NCBI RefSeq assembly: GCF_019733395.1
Contig: NZ_JAIHOO010000001.1
Location: forward strand, 1,364,001-1,428,000
DNA from: Lysobacter sp. BMK333-48F3
GTDB lineage: Bacteria > Pseudomonadota > Gammaproteobacteria > Xanthomonadales > Xanthomonadaceae
Direction: 5' to 3'
DNA: 64,000 nucleotides
Part shown: positions 34,954-44,726 of the stretch, in pieces
Layout: the number at the start of each line of letters is the position of its first letter
Position numbering within the stretch: position 1 is the stretch's first letter
Made by a program: the position numbers and the translations under genes
The notes under the pieces: model-generated
Databases searched by the model: none
Told to the model about the DNA's origin: nothing
Seen by the model: the letters and a program-made list of their open reading frames with translations, nothing else

Positions 34954-37773
34954 ATGGATGCCGAACGCTGGCAGCGCCTGTCCCCGTTGCTCGACGCCCT
35001 GCTCGAGCTGGAGCCGGCCGCGCGCGCGGAACGGCTGGCGGAATTGCGCGCCGACGACGCCGGCCTCGCCGCCGAACTGAGCGAGCTGATCGCGCTCGAA
35101 GACGATCACCAGGACTTCCTGTCCGAACCCCTGGTGCCGACCCAGCACACCGGCGCCATGCGCCCGGGCACCGAGGTCGGCAGCTACCGCCTGGAAAGCC
35201 TGCTCGGCGAAGGCGGCATGGGCCAGGTCTGGCTGGCCTCGCGCGCCGACGGCCTGTACCAGCGCCGGGTCGCGCTGAAGCTGTTGCGTCCGGGCCTGGC
35301 CGACACCAACCTGCGCAGCCGCTTCACCCGCGAGCGGCAGATCCTCGCCCGCCTCGCCCATCCGCACATCGCCCGCCTGCTCGACGCCGGCGTGACCCGC
35401 GACGGCCTGCCCTACCTGGCGCTGGAATACGTCGAAGGCGAACCGATCACCGATTACTGCCGCAACCAGCGCACCCCGCTCGACAAGCGCCTGCGCATGT
35501 TCCAGCAGATCTGCGACGCGGTCAGCCACGCCCACGCCAACCTGATCGTCCACCGCGACCTCAAGCCCTCCAACATCCTGGTGACGCCGGCCGGCGACGT
35601 GCGCCTGCTCGACTTCGGCATCGCCAAGCTGATCGACAGCAGCGACGTGCCGCTGCCGGAGCAGACCCGCACCGGCGCGCGCGCTTTCACCCTGCATTAC
35701 GCCGCGCCCGAACAGGTGCGCGGCGAGCCGGTCACCACCATGACCGACGTGTATTCGTTGGGCGTGGTGCTGTACGAGCTGCTGACCGACGCCAAGCCTT
35801 ACCGGCTCAAGCGCCAGACCGCGGCCGAATGGGAAGAGGCGATCCTCGCCGCCGACCCGCTGCGCCCCTCGCAGGCGGTGATGCGCCACGTCGACACCAC
35901 CGACGTCGACCCCGGCGCGCTGCGCCGGCTCGGCCGCCAGCTCGCCGGCGATCTGGACAACATCGTCCTCAAGACCCTGTCCAAGCGTCCCGAGCAGCGT
36001 TATCCCTCGGTCGAGGCGCTGTCGCTGGACCTGCAGCGCTTCGAATCCGGCCGGCCGGTGCTGGCGCGCGCGCAGAGCCTGCGCTACCGCTTCAACAAGT
36101 ACGTCGCCCGCCACCGCTGGGCGCTGGCCACCGCATCCCTGGTCACCGTGGTGCTGGCCGCCGCGCTCGGCATCGTCGCCTGGCAGGCGCGCCAGGCGCT
36201 GGGCGAAGCCAGCCGCGCGCAAGCGATGCAGGACTTCATGGTCGGCCTGTTCGAAAGCGCGCGCGGCACTCCGGAAGGCGAGGCGCTGGACCTGCGCGGC
36301 CTGCTCGACGCCTCGGTCGCGCGCGGCACCCGCGAACTGGCGCGCCAACCGCGCGCGCGCGCCGAACTGTTCGGAGTGGTCGCGCGCATGCGCACCGGCC
36401 TGGGCGACTACAACGAAGCGCGCGCCCTGCTCGACCGCCAGGCCGCGATCATCGGCAGCACCGACGATATTCCCGAAAGCCTGCGCATCGAGTCGCTGAC
36501 CCAGCGCGGCAAGGTGCTGCGCCTGCTCGGCCTGCCGCGCGACTGCGCCGCGCTGATGCAGCCGGCCCTGGATCAGGCCCGCGGCGAGCAATCACAGCTG
36601 CCGTCGCAGGTCAGCGAGTTCTATTCCGAACTGGGCCGCTGCCGCCGCGCCAACGGCGAACGCCAGGGCGCGCGCCAGTTGTTCGAGCGCTCGCTGGCGC
36701 TGCGCCGCGAGCAGCTGGAGAACAACGAAATCGCCGAAGTCGAGAACCTGATCGACCTGGCCGGGCTGCAGGCCGACGCGCAGCGCAGCCGCGACGCCCT
36801 GTCCGGTTTCGAAACGGCGCGCCGCCGGCTGCAGCAGGCGGTCGGCGACCGCCACCCGCTGCAGGTCGAGATCGGCCGCAACCTGGCCATGCTGCGCAGC
36901 GAACTGGGCCAGTTGGACGCCGCCGAACGCGACGCGCGCGAAGCGCTGGAGATCGCCCTGGACGTCAACGGCGCCCAGCACCCCTCGACCCTGGACGTGC
37001 GCCGCCAACTCGCCGCCCTGCACCTCGCCCAGGGCCGCTATGTGCTGGCCCAGGCGGAACTGGAACAGATCCGCAACCTGCTGGTCGTGCGCCTGGGCCC
37101 GGATCACCTGGATCTGGCCGAAGTGCATCGCCAGCTCGCCCGGGTGGCCTGGGAGCGCGGCGACGAGGGACGCGCGCTGAGCGAACTCGAACGCGCCGCC
37201 AGCATCGCCCGCAAGCACGGCGACCGCAGCCGTCTGGCGACGATCCTGTTCGACCACGCCCAGGTGCTGTACGACAGCGGCCGCCCGGTCGAAGCGCGCG
37301 CGCTGCTGCAGCAAGTGCGCAACCTGCGCGTGGTGCTGTTCGGCGAAACCCACGGCCAGGTCGGCGACAGCGACCGCCTGCTCGGCGAAGTCGAACTGGC
37401 CCTGGGCGAAGGCGAAGCCGGCCGCGCGCGCCTGCAGCGCGCGGTCGACCTGATCCGCCGCCACTACGGCGAACGCGACCCGCACACCCGCCGCGCCGAA
37501 ATCGAACTCGCCCATGCCCAGGCCGACGCCGGCGACGCCGCCGCCCTGACCCACCTGGATGCGCTGGCCGAACTGCCGACCACCGACGAAGCCCTGCGCG
37601 AACTGGGCTGGCGTGCGCAGGCCTACGCGGCGCAGGTGCGCTGCCGCGGCGCGCAACGCAGCGAAGCGCTGGCGAAGTTGGACGGTTTGCTCCGTGCGAT
37701 CGGGGATGCGCGGGCGGACGGCAGTGCGGTGCGGCGAACGGTGCAGTCGATTCGCGCGGCCTGTTCGGGTTGA
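34954..37773 (+). CDS. Membrane serine/threonine protein kinase with TPR-like sensor region
   Basis: A 939-residue Hanks-type kinase. The kinase domain spans residues 75-370: GEGGMGQVW loop, Lys in RVALKLL, HRDLKPSNIL (about 200), DFGIAK and AAPEQVRG. One membrane helix follows (ALATASLVTVVLAAALGIVAW, about 389-410). The rest, about 520 residues, is helical and repetitive (many A-x-LR/LA-x-LH segments), as in tetratricopeptide repeats, and should lie in the periplasm. Adjacent to an ECF sigma gene, it probably phosphorylates that factor or a linked regulator in response to an outside signal. Confidence 0.9.
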   Translation: MDAERWQRLSPLLDALLELEPAARAERLAELRADDAGLAAELSELIALEDDHQDFLSEPLVPTQHTGAMRPGTEVGSYRLESLLGEGGMGQVWLASRADGLYQRRVALKLLRPGLADTNLRSRFTRERQILARLAHPHIARLLDAGVTRDGLPYLALEYVEGEPITDYCRNQRTPLDKRLRMFQQICDAVSHAHANLIVHRDLKPSNILVTPAGDVRLLDFGIAKLIDSSDVPLPEQTRTGARAFTLHYAAPEQVRGEPVTTMTDVYSLGVVLYELLTDAKPYRLKRQTAAEWEEAILAADPLRPSQAVMRHVDTTDVDPGALRRLGRQLAGDLDNIVLKTLSKRPEQRYPSVEALSLDLQRFESGRPVLARAQSLRYRFNKYVARHRWALATASLVTVVLAAALGIVAWQARQALGEASRAQAMQDFMVGLFESARGTPEGEALDLRGLLDASVARGTRELARQPRARAELFGVVARMRTGLGDYNEARALLDRQAAIIGSTDDIPESLRIESLTQRGKVLRLLGLPRDCAALMQPALDQARGEQSQLPSQVSEFYSELGRCRRANGERQGARQLFERSLALRREQLENNEIAEVENLIDLAGLQADAQRSRDALSGFETARRRLQQAVGDRHPLQVEIGRNLAMLRSELGQLDAAERDAREALEIALDVNGAQHPSTLDVRRQLAALHLAQGRYVLAQAELEQIRNLLVVRLGPDHLDLAEVHRQLARVAWERGDEGRALSELERAASIARKHGDRSRLATILFDHAQVLYDSGRPVEARALLQQVRNLRVVLFGETHGQVGDSDRLLGEVELALGEGEAGRARLQRAVDLIRRHYGERDPHTRRAEIELAHAQADAGDAAALTHLDALAELPTTDEALRELGWRAQAYAAQVRCRGAQRSEALAKLDGLLRAIGDARADGSAVRRTVQSIRAACSG

Positions 37774-37783
37774 ATCGGCGAGG

Positions 37784-38620
37784 CTAGCGAAGCGCCATCA
37801 GGCGGCGATCCAACGCGCGCAGATAGTCGTGCCCATAGGCCTGGTTTTCTAGGCCCTCGTACAAAGAGATCGGCAGGTCTTGTTCGATCTGCGCGCAACA
37901 CGAGCCCGCCGCCAAGGCGATGGTGGCCACCGTATCGACGTCGCCGGTATAGGCGATGCAGGCGCGCAGCAACCCGCTCATCGTGTCCTGGGCAATCAAC
38001 GCCGCCACCGCCGCATGCACGCTGTCCATGCCTTCGGCGCCCACCTTGCCTTTACGCGGTTCTTGCCACGGGCCGGGCACGTGCTCGGACAGGAATCGCC
38101 CAAGGTCTTGCTTCGCTCCCAAAGCGTGAACGAAGTAATGCACGCTCAAAGCGGCGGCCACCGCGGAACCGATCCCGCCCGGGGTGTCGTGGGTCACCCG
38201 AGCCTGCACGGCGGCTCGTTCGACCACCTCCTCAAGCGAGCGCAGTACGCCGATCGGCGGCGCGCGCATCGCGGCTCCGCTCTTGGCGCTGTCCGGCCGG
38301 ATCCGCGCCAGGAAGTCGGCGCCGTCGCGCACCTCGCATAGAAAGGCATGAAAGCCGCTGGCGTAGCCTTCGCGCGGATCTCGCTTGAATGCGTCGACGA
38401 ATCGCGCGGCCAAGGCCTGCGGCGTCCACGGATCGCCTTCGACCAGGGCCTCGGCGATCGCAAGGCTCATCTGGGTATCGTCGGTGTAACAACCCGGTTC
38501 GATCGCATGGCGCGGATGCCGGATGTACGCGACACCGCTGTTTTGCTCGCGCACGATGCGATTGGCGGCGTATTCGAAACCTGCGCCGTAAGCGTCGCCG
38601 ATGGCCAGTTCTATCAACAT
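37784..38620 (-). CDS. ADP-ribosylglycohydrolase family protein
   Basis: A 278-residue DraG/ARH-family protein. The dinuclear metal site residues are in AIGDAYGAGFEYAAN at the start, CYTDDTQMSLAIAEAL (residues 44-59), and the C-terminal TGDVDTVATIALAAGSCC. The family removes ADP-ribose from proteins or acts on related ADP-ribose compounds in the cytosol. It converges with the kinase gene (10-bp gap) and lies 40 bp after tamB on the same strand, so it might be read from that operon, though a functional link is not obvious. The substrate is unknown. Confidence 0.9.
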   Translation of the reverse strand: MLIELAIGDAYGAGFEYAANRIVREQNSGVAYIRHPRHAIEPGCYTDDTQMSLAIAEALVEGDPWTPQALAARFVDAFKRDPREGYASGFHAFLCEVRDGADFLARIRPDSAKSGAAMRAPPIGVLRSLEEVVERAAVQARVTHDTPGGIGSAVAAALSVHYFVHALGAKQDLGRFLSEHVPGPWQEPRKGKVGAEGMDSVHAAVAALIAQDTMSGLLRACIAYTGDVDTVATIALAAGSCCAQIEQDLPISLYEGLENQAYGHDYLRALDRRLMALR

Positions 38621-38660
38621 GCAATCTCTTCCTTGACCGATCGCGATCGCGCGCGATGGG

Positions 38661-41600
38661 CTACTTTTCTTTGCGCCAATTGATCGAAGCCCGGTTCTCC
38701 AAGGTGCTCGACTCGATCTCGATGTCGAAGCCCTTGCGCAGCAGGTACTTCAGGGTCAGCACCTGGCCGGTGCCGAGCAACGACACGCCGTAGCCGACGT
38801 ACAGGCGCGGCGACAGGTATTTGCCGACGCCGAGCACCGAACCGCCGAGGGCGCGGCTTTCCATCACTCCGGCGTCGTCGAGGCCAATCTTGGCGCCGAG
38901 CTGCGAGGCCAGCAGGCCGCCGCCGGCCGACAGCGCGGCGCTGGCGGCGTTGAGCTGCTTGCTCTCGTCGCCGGTGACCGAAGACAGCGGGCGGCCGAGG
39001 GCGAGGTAGGCCAGGGCTTCGGACTGCGAACTGGCCGGGTCGGACCAGACGTTGACCTGCGGCGAGCTGACCCGGCCGCTGATGTCGACGCCGGCGGTGA
39101 CCGCGCCGACTTCGCGCTCGGCGCGGATGTCGAGGATCGGGTCGGACACCGGGCCGTTGTTCCAGATCAGGTTGCCACGGCTGATCTGCAGCTTCTGGCC
39201 GTAGGCGGTGTAGCGGCCTTCGACGTTGAGCGCGCCGCTGGCGGTCATCTCGCGGCCGGGGCGCGAACGCACCCGCATCTGCCCGCCGAGCTTGCCTTCC
39301 AGGCCGAAGCCGTTGAGCTTGACGTCGTCACCGACCGCCAGGGTCAGGTCGAGGTCGAGCGGCGAGCTGCCGGTGTCTTCCGGATCGACCGGATCGAGCA
39401 CGACCACGTCCTCGGACACCGACACGCCCTGGTCCAGGCGCTCCAGGTCGATCCGCGCCGACGGGATGGTGACCTTGCCGGTGACGCTGAGCGGCTGCTT
39501 GGCCGCGTAGCGCACGGTCAGCTCGGGATTGGCCACCGCGCGCAGGTCGCGGGTGTCGGAGGCGAGCACGTTGGTGCCGCGCAGATTGAGCACCAGCGGC
39601 GTGTCCTCGCCCTGCCAGCCCAGGGTGCCGTCGACGTTGAGCGTGCCCTCGCCGGAACGCACGCTGCCGGCGATGCGCGCGCTGCCGTCCGGCTGCGCGT
39701 CCAGACGCACGTCGCCGTCCTGCAGCACGATCGCCAGCGACGGCACTTCGGTGCTGAACTGCGACAGCCGCGCCTGGCCGCCGAGCAAAGGTTGCGAGCG
39801 GGTGCCGGCCAGGCTGATCCGGCCTTCCAGCTTGCCCTTGGGCTCGACGATGTCGGGCGAGAACAGCTCGATCCAGGTGAGCTCGTCGGTGTCGACCGCG
39901 ATCGCGCCCGACAGCGGCGCGTAGGCGTCCCAGCCGGTGGCCAGGTTGGCCTCGATCCGGCCGTCGTCGTTGAAGCCGGCCTTGAGTTCGGCGCGCAGCC
40001 GCTGCGGATCGAACTCGGCCTTCAGCGCGAGTTGGTTGTAGCGCAGCAACTCGCGCCGCGAGCGCTCGCTGAACTTGAGCCCGCCGCCGGCGGAAGTGAC
40101 GTCGAACTGGCCGCGCCAGCCGTTGCCGAGCGGTCGCAGGCTGCCGTCGATGGCGATCTCGCCGCGCAGCAGCCACGGCCGCTTGTCGCTGCGTTCGGGC
40201 AGATAGGCCTGGGCCAGCAGCAGCGGCAGCCCCTGACCCTTGAGGTCGAGGCCGCGCCGCGGCCAGTCCGCGTTCGCGCACAGCGAGCCGCCGCTGCTCG
40301 AGGCCAGGCAGGCGTTGCTGAGCGCGCCGTTGCGGCCGTCCCAGCGGAACTGCGCGGGCTGCTGCAGACGCCACGAGGCGCCCTTGCTCGGCGTCAGCTG
40401 CAACGACGCCAGCGCGCCCTGCCAGGTCGCGCCGCGCTTGTCGGCGTGGCCGCCCAGATCGAGCGCGGCGACCTCGCTGCGCGCCTGCGCCTGCAGTTGC
40501 AGGGCTTCGATCGCGCCGCGCGCGTCGATGTTCAGCGACGACAGCGCCAGGCCGGCGTCGAGATCGCTGGCGCGCACGATCAGCTCGCCGCCGCGGCCGC
40601 GCCAGGGCAGCCGGCCCTTGGCGCTGACGCTGGCGGCGCGGTAATCGCCGTACCTGAGCCCGCTGCCGCTGAGGTCGGCGTCGATGTCCGGCGCATCGGC
40701 CGCGCCCTTGAGCTTGAGCGTGCCGCTGAGGCTGCCCGCGGCGCCCGGCAGCAGATCGTTCAACTGCAGCGGCGCCAGCTTGGCGTCGACGTCGATGGCC
40801 TGGGCGTACTTGCCCTTGGCGTCGATGCGGCTGCCGCCGAGGGTCAGGGCGACCTCGCCTTCGTAGGCGTCGCCGGTCTTGCCGCTGGCCGCGCCGTGCA
40901 TGGCGAAGCGGCCGCGGCCGCCGAGCGGGCGGTCGCGCAGACGGCCGCCAAGGCGCTCGGCGCTGGCCTGGATCTCCAGGCCGCCGTCGGCGCGGGTGCT
41001 GCCGGTGCTGGCCAGCTGGCCGTCGACCGCGCCCTTGAACTCGGGCGCGAAGTAGCCCGGATCGAAACCGGACAGAGTGGCCTTGGCGTCCCAGCGCAGC
41101 GACGGCGCCCAGGCCACGTCGCCGCTGGCGTCGAGGCGGCCGGTCGGCATCCGCGCCTTGAGCGACTTCAGGGTCATGCGCTGGTCGTCGCCGCGGCCGT
41201 CGAACTCGACCGTCGCCGCCTGCTGGTCGCGCACCAGCTTGGCGGTGCCGATCGCCGCCCACTGCTTGACCGTGCCGGCGAAGCCCAGGTCGGCGGTTTC
41301 CAGGGTCACCGCCGGCGTCGCCGGCGCGGCGACCGCCTTGGCGGGCTTGCCGACCGTGGCCAGGGTGGTCGGCGCGGCCTGGCCGCCCCAGGTCAGGCCG
41401 CGGGCGTTGACCGCGAACTTGAACAGGCCGTTGTCGGCGTCGCGGAAGTCGGCGCGGCCGCGCAAGGTCGCGGTGCCATCGAACAGGCGCAGCGCCAGCG
41501 GTTGCACGTCCAGCACCTGGTCCTTCAGCGACACCTTCGACGGCAACACCTCGATCGCCAGATCGCCCTGGCGGAACTCGCCGTGCAACTCGGCATCGCC

Positions 41601-42539
41601 GCCGACGCCTTCGGCATCGAAGCGCAGCGCCATCGGCGCGTCGCTGGGCGCGGCGTCGGGCGAGGTCAGCAGGCCGATGTCGAGCGCCTCGCTGCGCGCC
41701 TGCAGCCGCCAGCGCGGATCGTCCTTGCCGCGCAGGGTCAGGGTCGCGCGCACCGGGCCCGGCGCGGCGCCGGCCAGGGCCACGTCCATGCGCGCCAGAT
41801 CGCCGCGCGCGACCAGGCCCAGGCGCGGCGGCGTGCGACCGAAGCCGGCCGGCAGCACCGCGGTGGCGACCAGGTCGGTCTTGAAGTCTTTATGCGGCTC
41901 GTACTGCCCGTGCAGGGTGAAGCGGCCGCGATCGGTATCGGCGTCGAGCTTCTCCACCCGCAGGCGACCGGACTGCGCGTCCAGCCCGGCGCGCAGGCGG
42001 CGCACGTCGACCAGCGGCTTGCCTTCCTGGCTGAGCTTGAAGCCATCGACCTGCACGTCGTCGGCCTGCAGCGCCAGCGGCGGTTCGATCTGCGGCAGCA
42101 CCTCCGGCCAGCGCGGCAGTTCGAACGGTTCCTCGCTCTTGGCCAGGTCCAAGGTCGCCCGCTCGACCTGCAGCGCGTCCAGGCGCAGCTTGCGGCCGAG
42201 CAGCGGACGCAAGGCCGGATCGACGTAGATGCGTTCGGCGGTGAACACCGTGCCGTGGTAACTGAAACGCACCCCGCGCAGGGTCAGCGGCCCCGACATC
42301 GGGCCTTCGGCGCTGCGCCAGGTAAAGCTGGAATCGGTCGGCAGGCGGGCCACGATCTGGCGCAACAGCAAATCGCGGCCGGCGATGGTGGCGATCAGCC
42401 AGTACACCGCGAACGCGAACAGCAAGGTCAGCGCGGCGGCGACGAAGCTGCTGCGCCAGGCCCAGCGCTTGGCCGCCGCGCGCCGGCGCTGGCGCCGCTC
42501 GATCAGCAGTTGCTCCGGAGTTTTCGCCGTCTCGCTCAT
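38661..42539 (-). CDS. tamB: Translocation and assembly module subunit TamB
   Basis: A 1292-residue TamB of normal length. It has an N-terminal inner-membrane anchor (SSFVAAALTLLFAFAVYWLIAT, about residues 27-48), a long beta-taco repeat region rich in Leu-x-Gly-x and D-x-G motifs, and a C-terminal DUF490 domain (about 960-1292) that ends SSTLENRASINWRKEK. TamB spans the periplasm, working with TamA in outer-membrane protein insertion and phospholipid transport. It lies 29 bp after tamA, a classic tamA-tamB operon. The ATG at 42539 is chosen since upstream in-frame residues run into tamA. Confidence 0.95.
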   Translation of the reverse strand: MSETAKTPEQLLIERRQRRRAAAKRWAWRSSFVAAALTLLFAFAVYWLIATIAGRDLLLRQIVARLPTDSSFTWRSAEGPMSGPLTLRGVRFSYHGTVFTAERIYVDPALRPLLGRKLRLDALQVERATLDLAKSEEPFELPRWPEVLPQIEPPLALQADDVQVDGFKLSQEGKPLVDVRRLRAGLDAQSGRLRVEKLDADTDRGRFTLHGQYEPHKDFKTDLVATAVLPAGFGRTPPRLGLVARGDLARMDVALAGAAPGPVRATLTLRGKDDPRWRLQARSEALDIGLLTSPDAAPSDAPMALRFDAEGVGGDAELHGEFRQGDLAIEVLPSKVSLKDQVLDVQPLALRLFDGTATLRGRADFRDADNGLFKFAVNARGLTWGGQAAPTTLATVGKPAKAVAAPATPAVTLETADLGFAGTVKQWAAIGTAKLVRDQQAATVEFDGRGDDQRMTLKSLKARMPTGRLDASGDVAWAPSLRWDAKATLSGFDPGYFAPEFKGAVDGQLASTGSTRADGGLEIQASAERLGGRLRDRPLGGRGRFAMHGAASGKTGDAYEGEVALTLGGSRIDAKGKYAQAIDVDAKLAPLQLNDLLPGAAGSLSGTLKLKGAADAPDIDADLSGSGLRYGDYRAASVSAKGRLPWRGRGGELIVRASDLDAGLALSSLNIDARGAIEALQLQAQARSEVAALDLGGHADKRGATWQGALASLQLTPSKGASWRLQQPAQFRWDGRNGALSNACLASSSGGSLCANADWPRRGLDLKGQGLPLLLAQAYLPERSDKRPWLLRGEIAIDGSLRPLGNGWRGQFDVTSAGGGLKFSERSRRELLRYNQLALKAEFDPQRLRAELKAGFNDDGRIEANLATGWDAYAPLSGAIAVDTDELTWIELFSPDIVEPKGKLEGRISLAGTRSQPLLGGQARLSQFSTEVPSLAIVLQDGDVRLDAQPDGSARIAGSVRSGEGTLNVDGTLGWQGEDTPLVLNLRGTNVLASDTRDLRAVANPELTVRYAAKQPLSVTGKVTIPSARIDLERLDQGVSVSEDVVVLDPVDPEDTGSSPLDLDLTLAVGDDVKLNGFGLEGKLGGQMRVRSRPGREMTASGALNVEGRYTAYGQKLQISRGNLIWNNGPVSDPILDIRAEREVGAVTAGVDISGRVSSPQVNVWSDPASSQSEALAYLALGRPLSSVTGDESKQLNAASAALSAGGGLLASQLGAKIGLDDAGVMESRALGGSVLGVGKYLSPRLYVGYGVSLLGTGQVLTLKYLLRKGFDIEIESSTLENRASINWRKEK

Positions 42540-42568
42540 GTCGTTGCGGATACGTCCTTGGGTCCGGG

Positions 42569-44467
42569 TCAGAACTCGGCGCCGATGTTGAGGTAGATCT
42601 GGAAGTTCGAATCCGGATCGTCGAGGCCGCGCGCGATGTCGATGCGCAGCGGGCCGACCGGCGAGCGCCAGCGCAGGCCGATGCCGACGCCGGTGCGCAT
42701 GTCGGGCGTGTCGTCGAAGGCGCTGCCGCTGTCGACGAACACCGCGCCGCCCCAGCTGTCGTTGAAGTACTGCTCGTACTCGACGCTGCCGGTGACCACG
42801 TTCTTGGCGCCCAGCGCGAAGGCCTTGCGGTCCGGCCCGGCGGGGATGCGCGGGCCGACTTCGCGCCATTCGTAGCCGCGCACGCTGCGGTCGCCGCCGG
42901 CGTAGAAGCGCAGGCTCGGCGGCAGGTCGACCAGGGCATTGGTGAAGGTGTGGCCGAGCTCGCCGCGCACGATCAGCCGGCTGCGCTCGGCCAGGCCCTT
43001 GTACCAGCGCGCGGTGACGTGGGCCTGGATGAAGTTGGCGTCGGAGCCGACGCCTTCCAGGCCGCCGCGGATCATGCCGGTGGCGCCGATGCCGTTGCGC
43101 GGATAGAGACGGTCGTCGGCGTCGATGTACTCGGCGCGCAGCGAGGGATACAGGAAGGTCGCGGTGCGGTAGTCGACCGGCGTGGTCGGATCGTCGTCGT
43201 CCTCGTCGGCGTAGGCCCAGCGCTCGCGCAGGCCGTGCAGCGAAGCGGTCGCGGTCCAGTGCTGGTTGATCTTGCCGCTGCGGCTGGCGACCAGTTCGAT
43301 CCGGCGGGTGTCGATGTAGTCGGTCTGCTCGTCCGAGCCCTGCAGGCTGAAGGTGTACCAGCCGTCGACCCAGGCGAAGGCCGGGATGCGGTACTGCAGG
43401 GTCGCGGTCTTGCGCCGTTGCGCGTAGTCCACCTGGGCCAGGGCCTTGTGGCCGCGGTCGTTGAGGTAGCGCCGTTCCAGGCCCAGGCGCACGCCGGCGC
43501 CGCTATCGGTGCCGTAGCTCAAACCGGCGGTGTAGATGCTGCGCTTGGCCGGGGTCAGCACGACCTTGACCGGCACCTGGCCGTCGACCGCGTTCTCCGG
43601 CTGCGGTTCGATGTCGATGCTGGAGAAGTAATCCAGCCGCGCCAGCGATTCGCGGAAGCGGTCGAGCTTGCCTTGGTGGTAGTAGCTGCCCTGCTCCCAG
43701 TACACCAGGCGCTGCAGCAGGCTGTCGCGGATGATCCGCTTGGGCGTCTGCTCGAAGCTGATCGGGCCCATGTCGTAGCGCTGGCCGCTGGTCCAGACCA
43801 GGTCGATGTCGGCGGCGTTCTGGGCCCGGGTGACTTCCACCCGGCGCGAAGAGAAATCCGCATCGAAGTAGCCGCGCTCGGCCAGGCGGCGGCTGATCTT
43901 GGTCTTGCTGGCCTCGTACAGCTCGTGGTTGAAGACCTGCTCGGGGCCGGGGCGGAACGCGGCCAGGTCCTGGTTCAGATAGCGGTCGTCGCTGCCGGCG
44001 CCGAGGATGGCGATGTCGGAGCGGCGCACCTTGACCGGCTCGCCCTTGTCGACGGTGATCACCACCGACACCGGCGTGCTGGACGGGGCCCGCTCCGCGG
44101 CCGGTTCCGGCGCGGCCGCGGCATCGGCGGCTGCGGCTTCGCGTTCGGTCTCGGCGTCGCCGGCCTGCGATTCGCTGCGCCGGCGATTGCCGCGCGAATC
44201 TTCGACGGTGATGGTCGGCGAGTAGTAGCCGAACGGCTCCAGCGCCTCGCGCGCCTCGTCCTCGGCCTCACGCAGCAGATAGCCCAGGCGGCGGCCGGAC
44301 ACGGTCTTGCCGATCGCGTCGACCAGCGACAGCGAGACGCGCACGTTCTGGGTCATGGCCTCGTCGAGGCCGCGGATCTCGACCTTTTCCACCTTCGCCG
44401 CCTGCGCCGCGCCGACGGATGCGAAACACAGGGCGGCGGCGAGGATCAGGCGGGAGGTCGGGGGCAT
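42569..44467 (-). CDS. tamA: Translocation and assembly module outer-membrane protein TamA
   Basis: A 632-residue Omp85 protein. After a signal peptide (AALCFASVGAAQA) come three POTRA domains (KVEKVEIRGLDE; PVKVRRSDIAILGAG; YDMGPISFEQTPKRI) and a 16-strand barrel from about residue 310 (SIYTAGLSYGTDSGAGVRLG), with the conserved RGYEWREVGPR loop and the terminal IYLNIGAEF strand. POTRA1 has an unusual Ala/Glu-rich insertion (residues 98-130). TamA sits in the outer membrane and partners TamB, whose gene follows 29 bp on. Confidence 0.95.
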   Translation of the reverse strand: MPPTSRLILAAALCFASVGAAQAAKVEKVEIRGLDEAMTQNVRVSLSLVDAIGKTVSGRRLGYLLREAEDEAREALEPFGYYSPTITVEDSRGNRRRSESQAGDAETEREAAAADAAAAPEPAAERAPSSTPVSVVITVDKGEPVKVRRSDIAILGAGSDDRYLNQDLAAFRPGPEQVFNHELYEASKTKISRRLAERGYFDADFSSRRVEVTRAQNAADIDLVWTSGQRYDMGPISFEQTPKRIIRDSLLQRLVYWEQGSYYHQGKLDRFRESLARLDYFSSIDIEPQPENAVDGQVPVKVVLTPAKRSIYTAGLSYGTDSGAGVRLGLERRYLNDRGHKALAQVDYAQRRKTATLQYRIPAFAWVDGWYTFSLQGSDEQTDYIDTRRIELVASRSGKINQHWTATASLHGLRERWAYADEDDDDPTTPVDYRTATFLYPSLRAEYIDADDRLYPRNGIGATGMIRGGLEGVGSDANFIQAHVTARWYKGLAERSRLIVRGELGHTFTNALVDLPPSLRFYAGGDRSVRGYEWREVGPRIPAGPDRKAFALGAKNVVTGSVEYEQYFNDSWGGAVFVDSGSAFDDTPDMRTGVGIGLRWRSPVGPLRIDIARGLDDPDSNFQIYLNIGAEF

Positions 44468-44658
44468 GCGTCAGATTAACCGGCAACGGCTTGTATTGCC
44501 TGAGGATTTTTCCGGGCAGTTTGCAGCCTGCGGCGTGCGTCCGCGTTAAGGGCACGTGAGGCCAACGCGCTTTGTCGAAGCAAACGCCGCATCTGCGCCA
44601 GCTGTGACGGTCGCTGCGAACGCAGCAACGTCCGCGGGCCGCGCGGCGATCGCTCGCA

Positions 44659-44708
44659 GCGCGGTCGCGGCTTGCGACCGCAGGAAATACCCGTGGTAAG
44701 CCGCTCCC
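44659..44708. repeat. Dispersed repeat, GGTCGCGGCTTG...GCCGCTCCC type (second copy)
   Basis: GCGGTCGCGGCTTGCGACCG then CAGGAAATACCC and AGCCGCTCCC match the repeat at 26645-26692. It lies in the 259-bp gap after the glyS stop (44727), where no gene is seen. The following CCCAGCCGGGAGCGG closes a small hairpin. Confidence 0.7.
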
Positions 44709-44726
44709 AGCCGGGAGCGGCGGGGT

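Noticed and set aside
39792..42596. A 934-residue plus-strand frame opposite tamB.
   Set aside because: It is an antisense shadow of tamB with low-complexity Ala/Arg/Gln composition and no recognisable domain.
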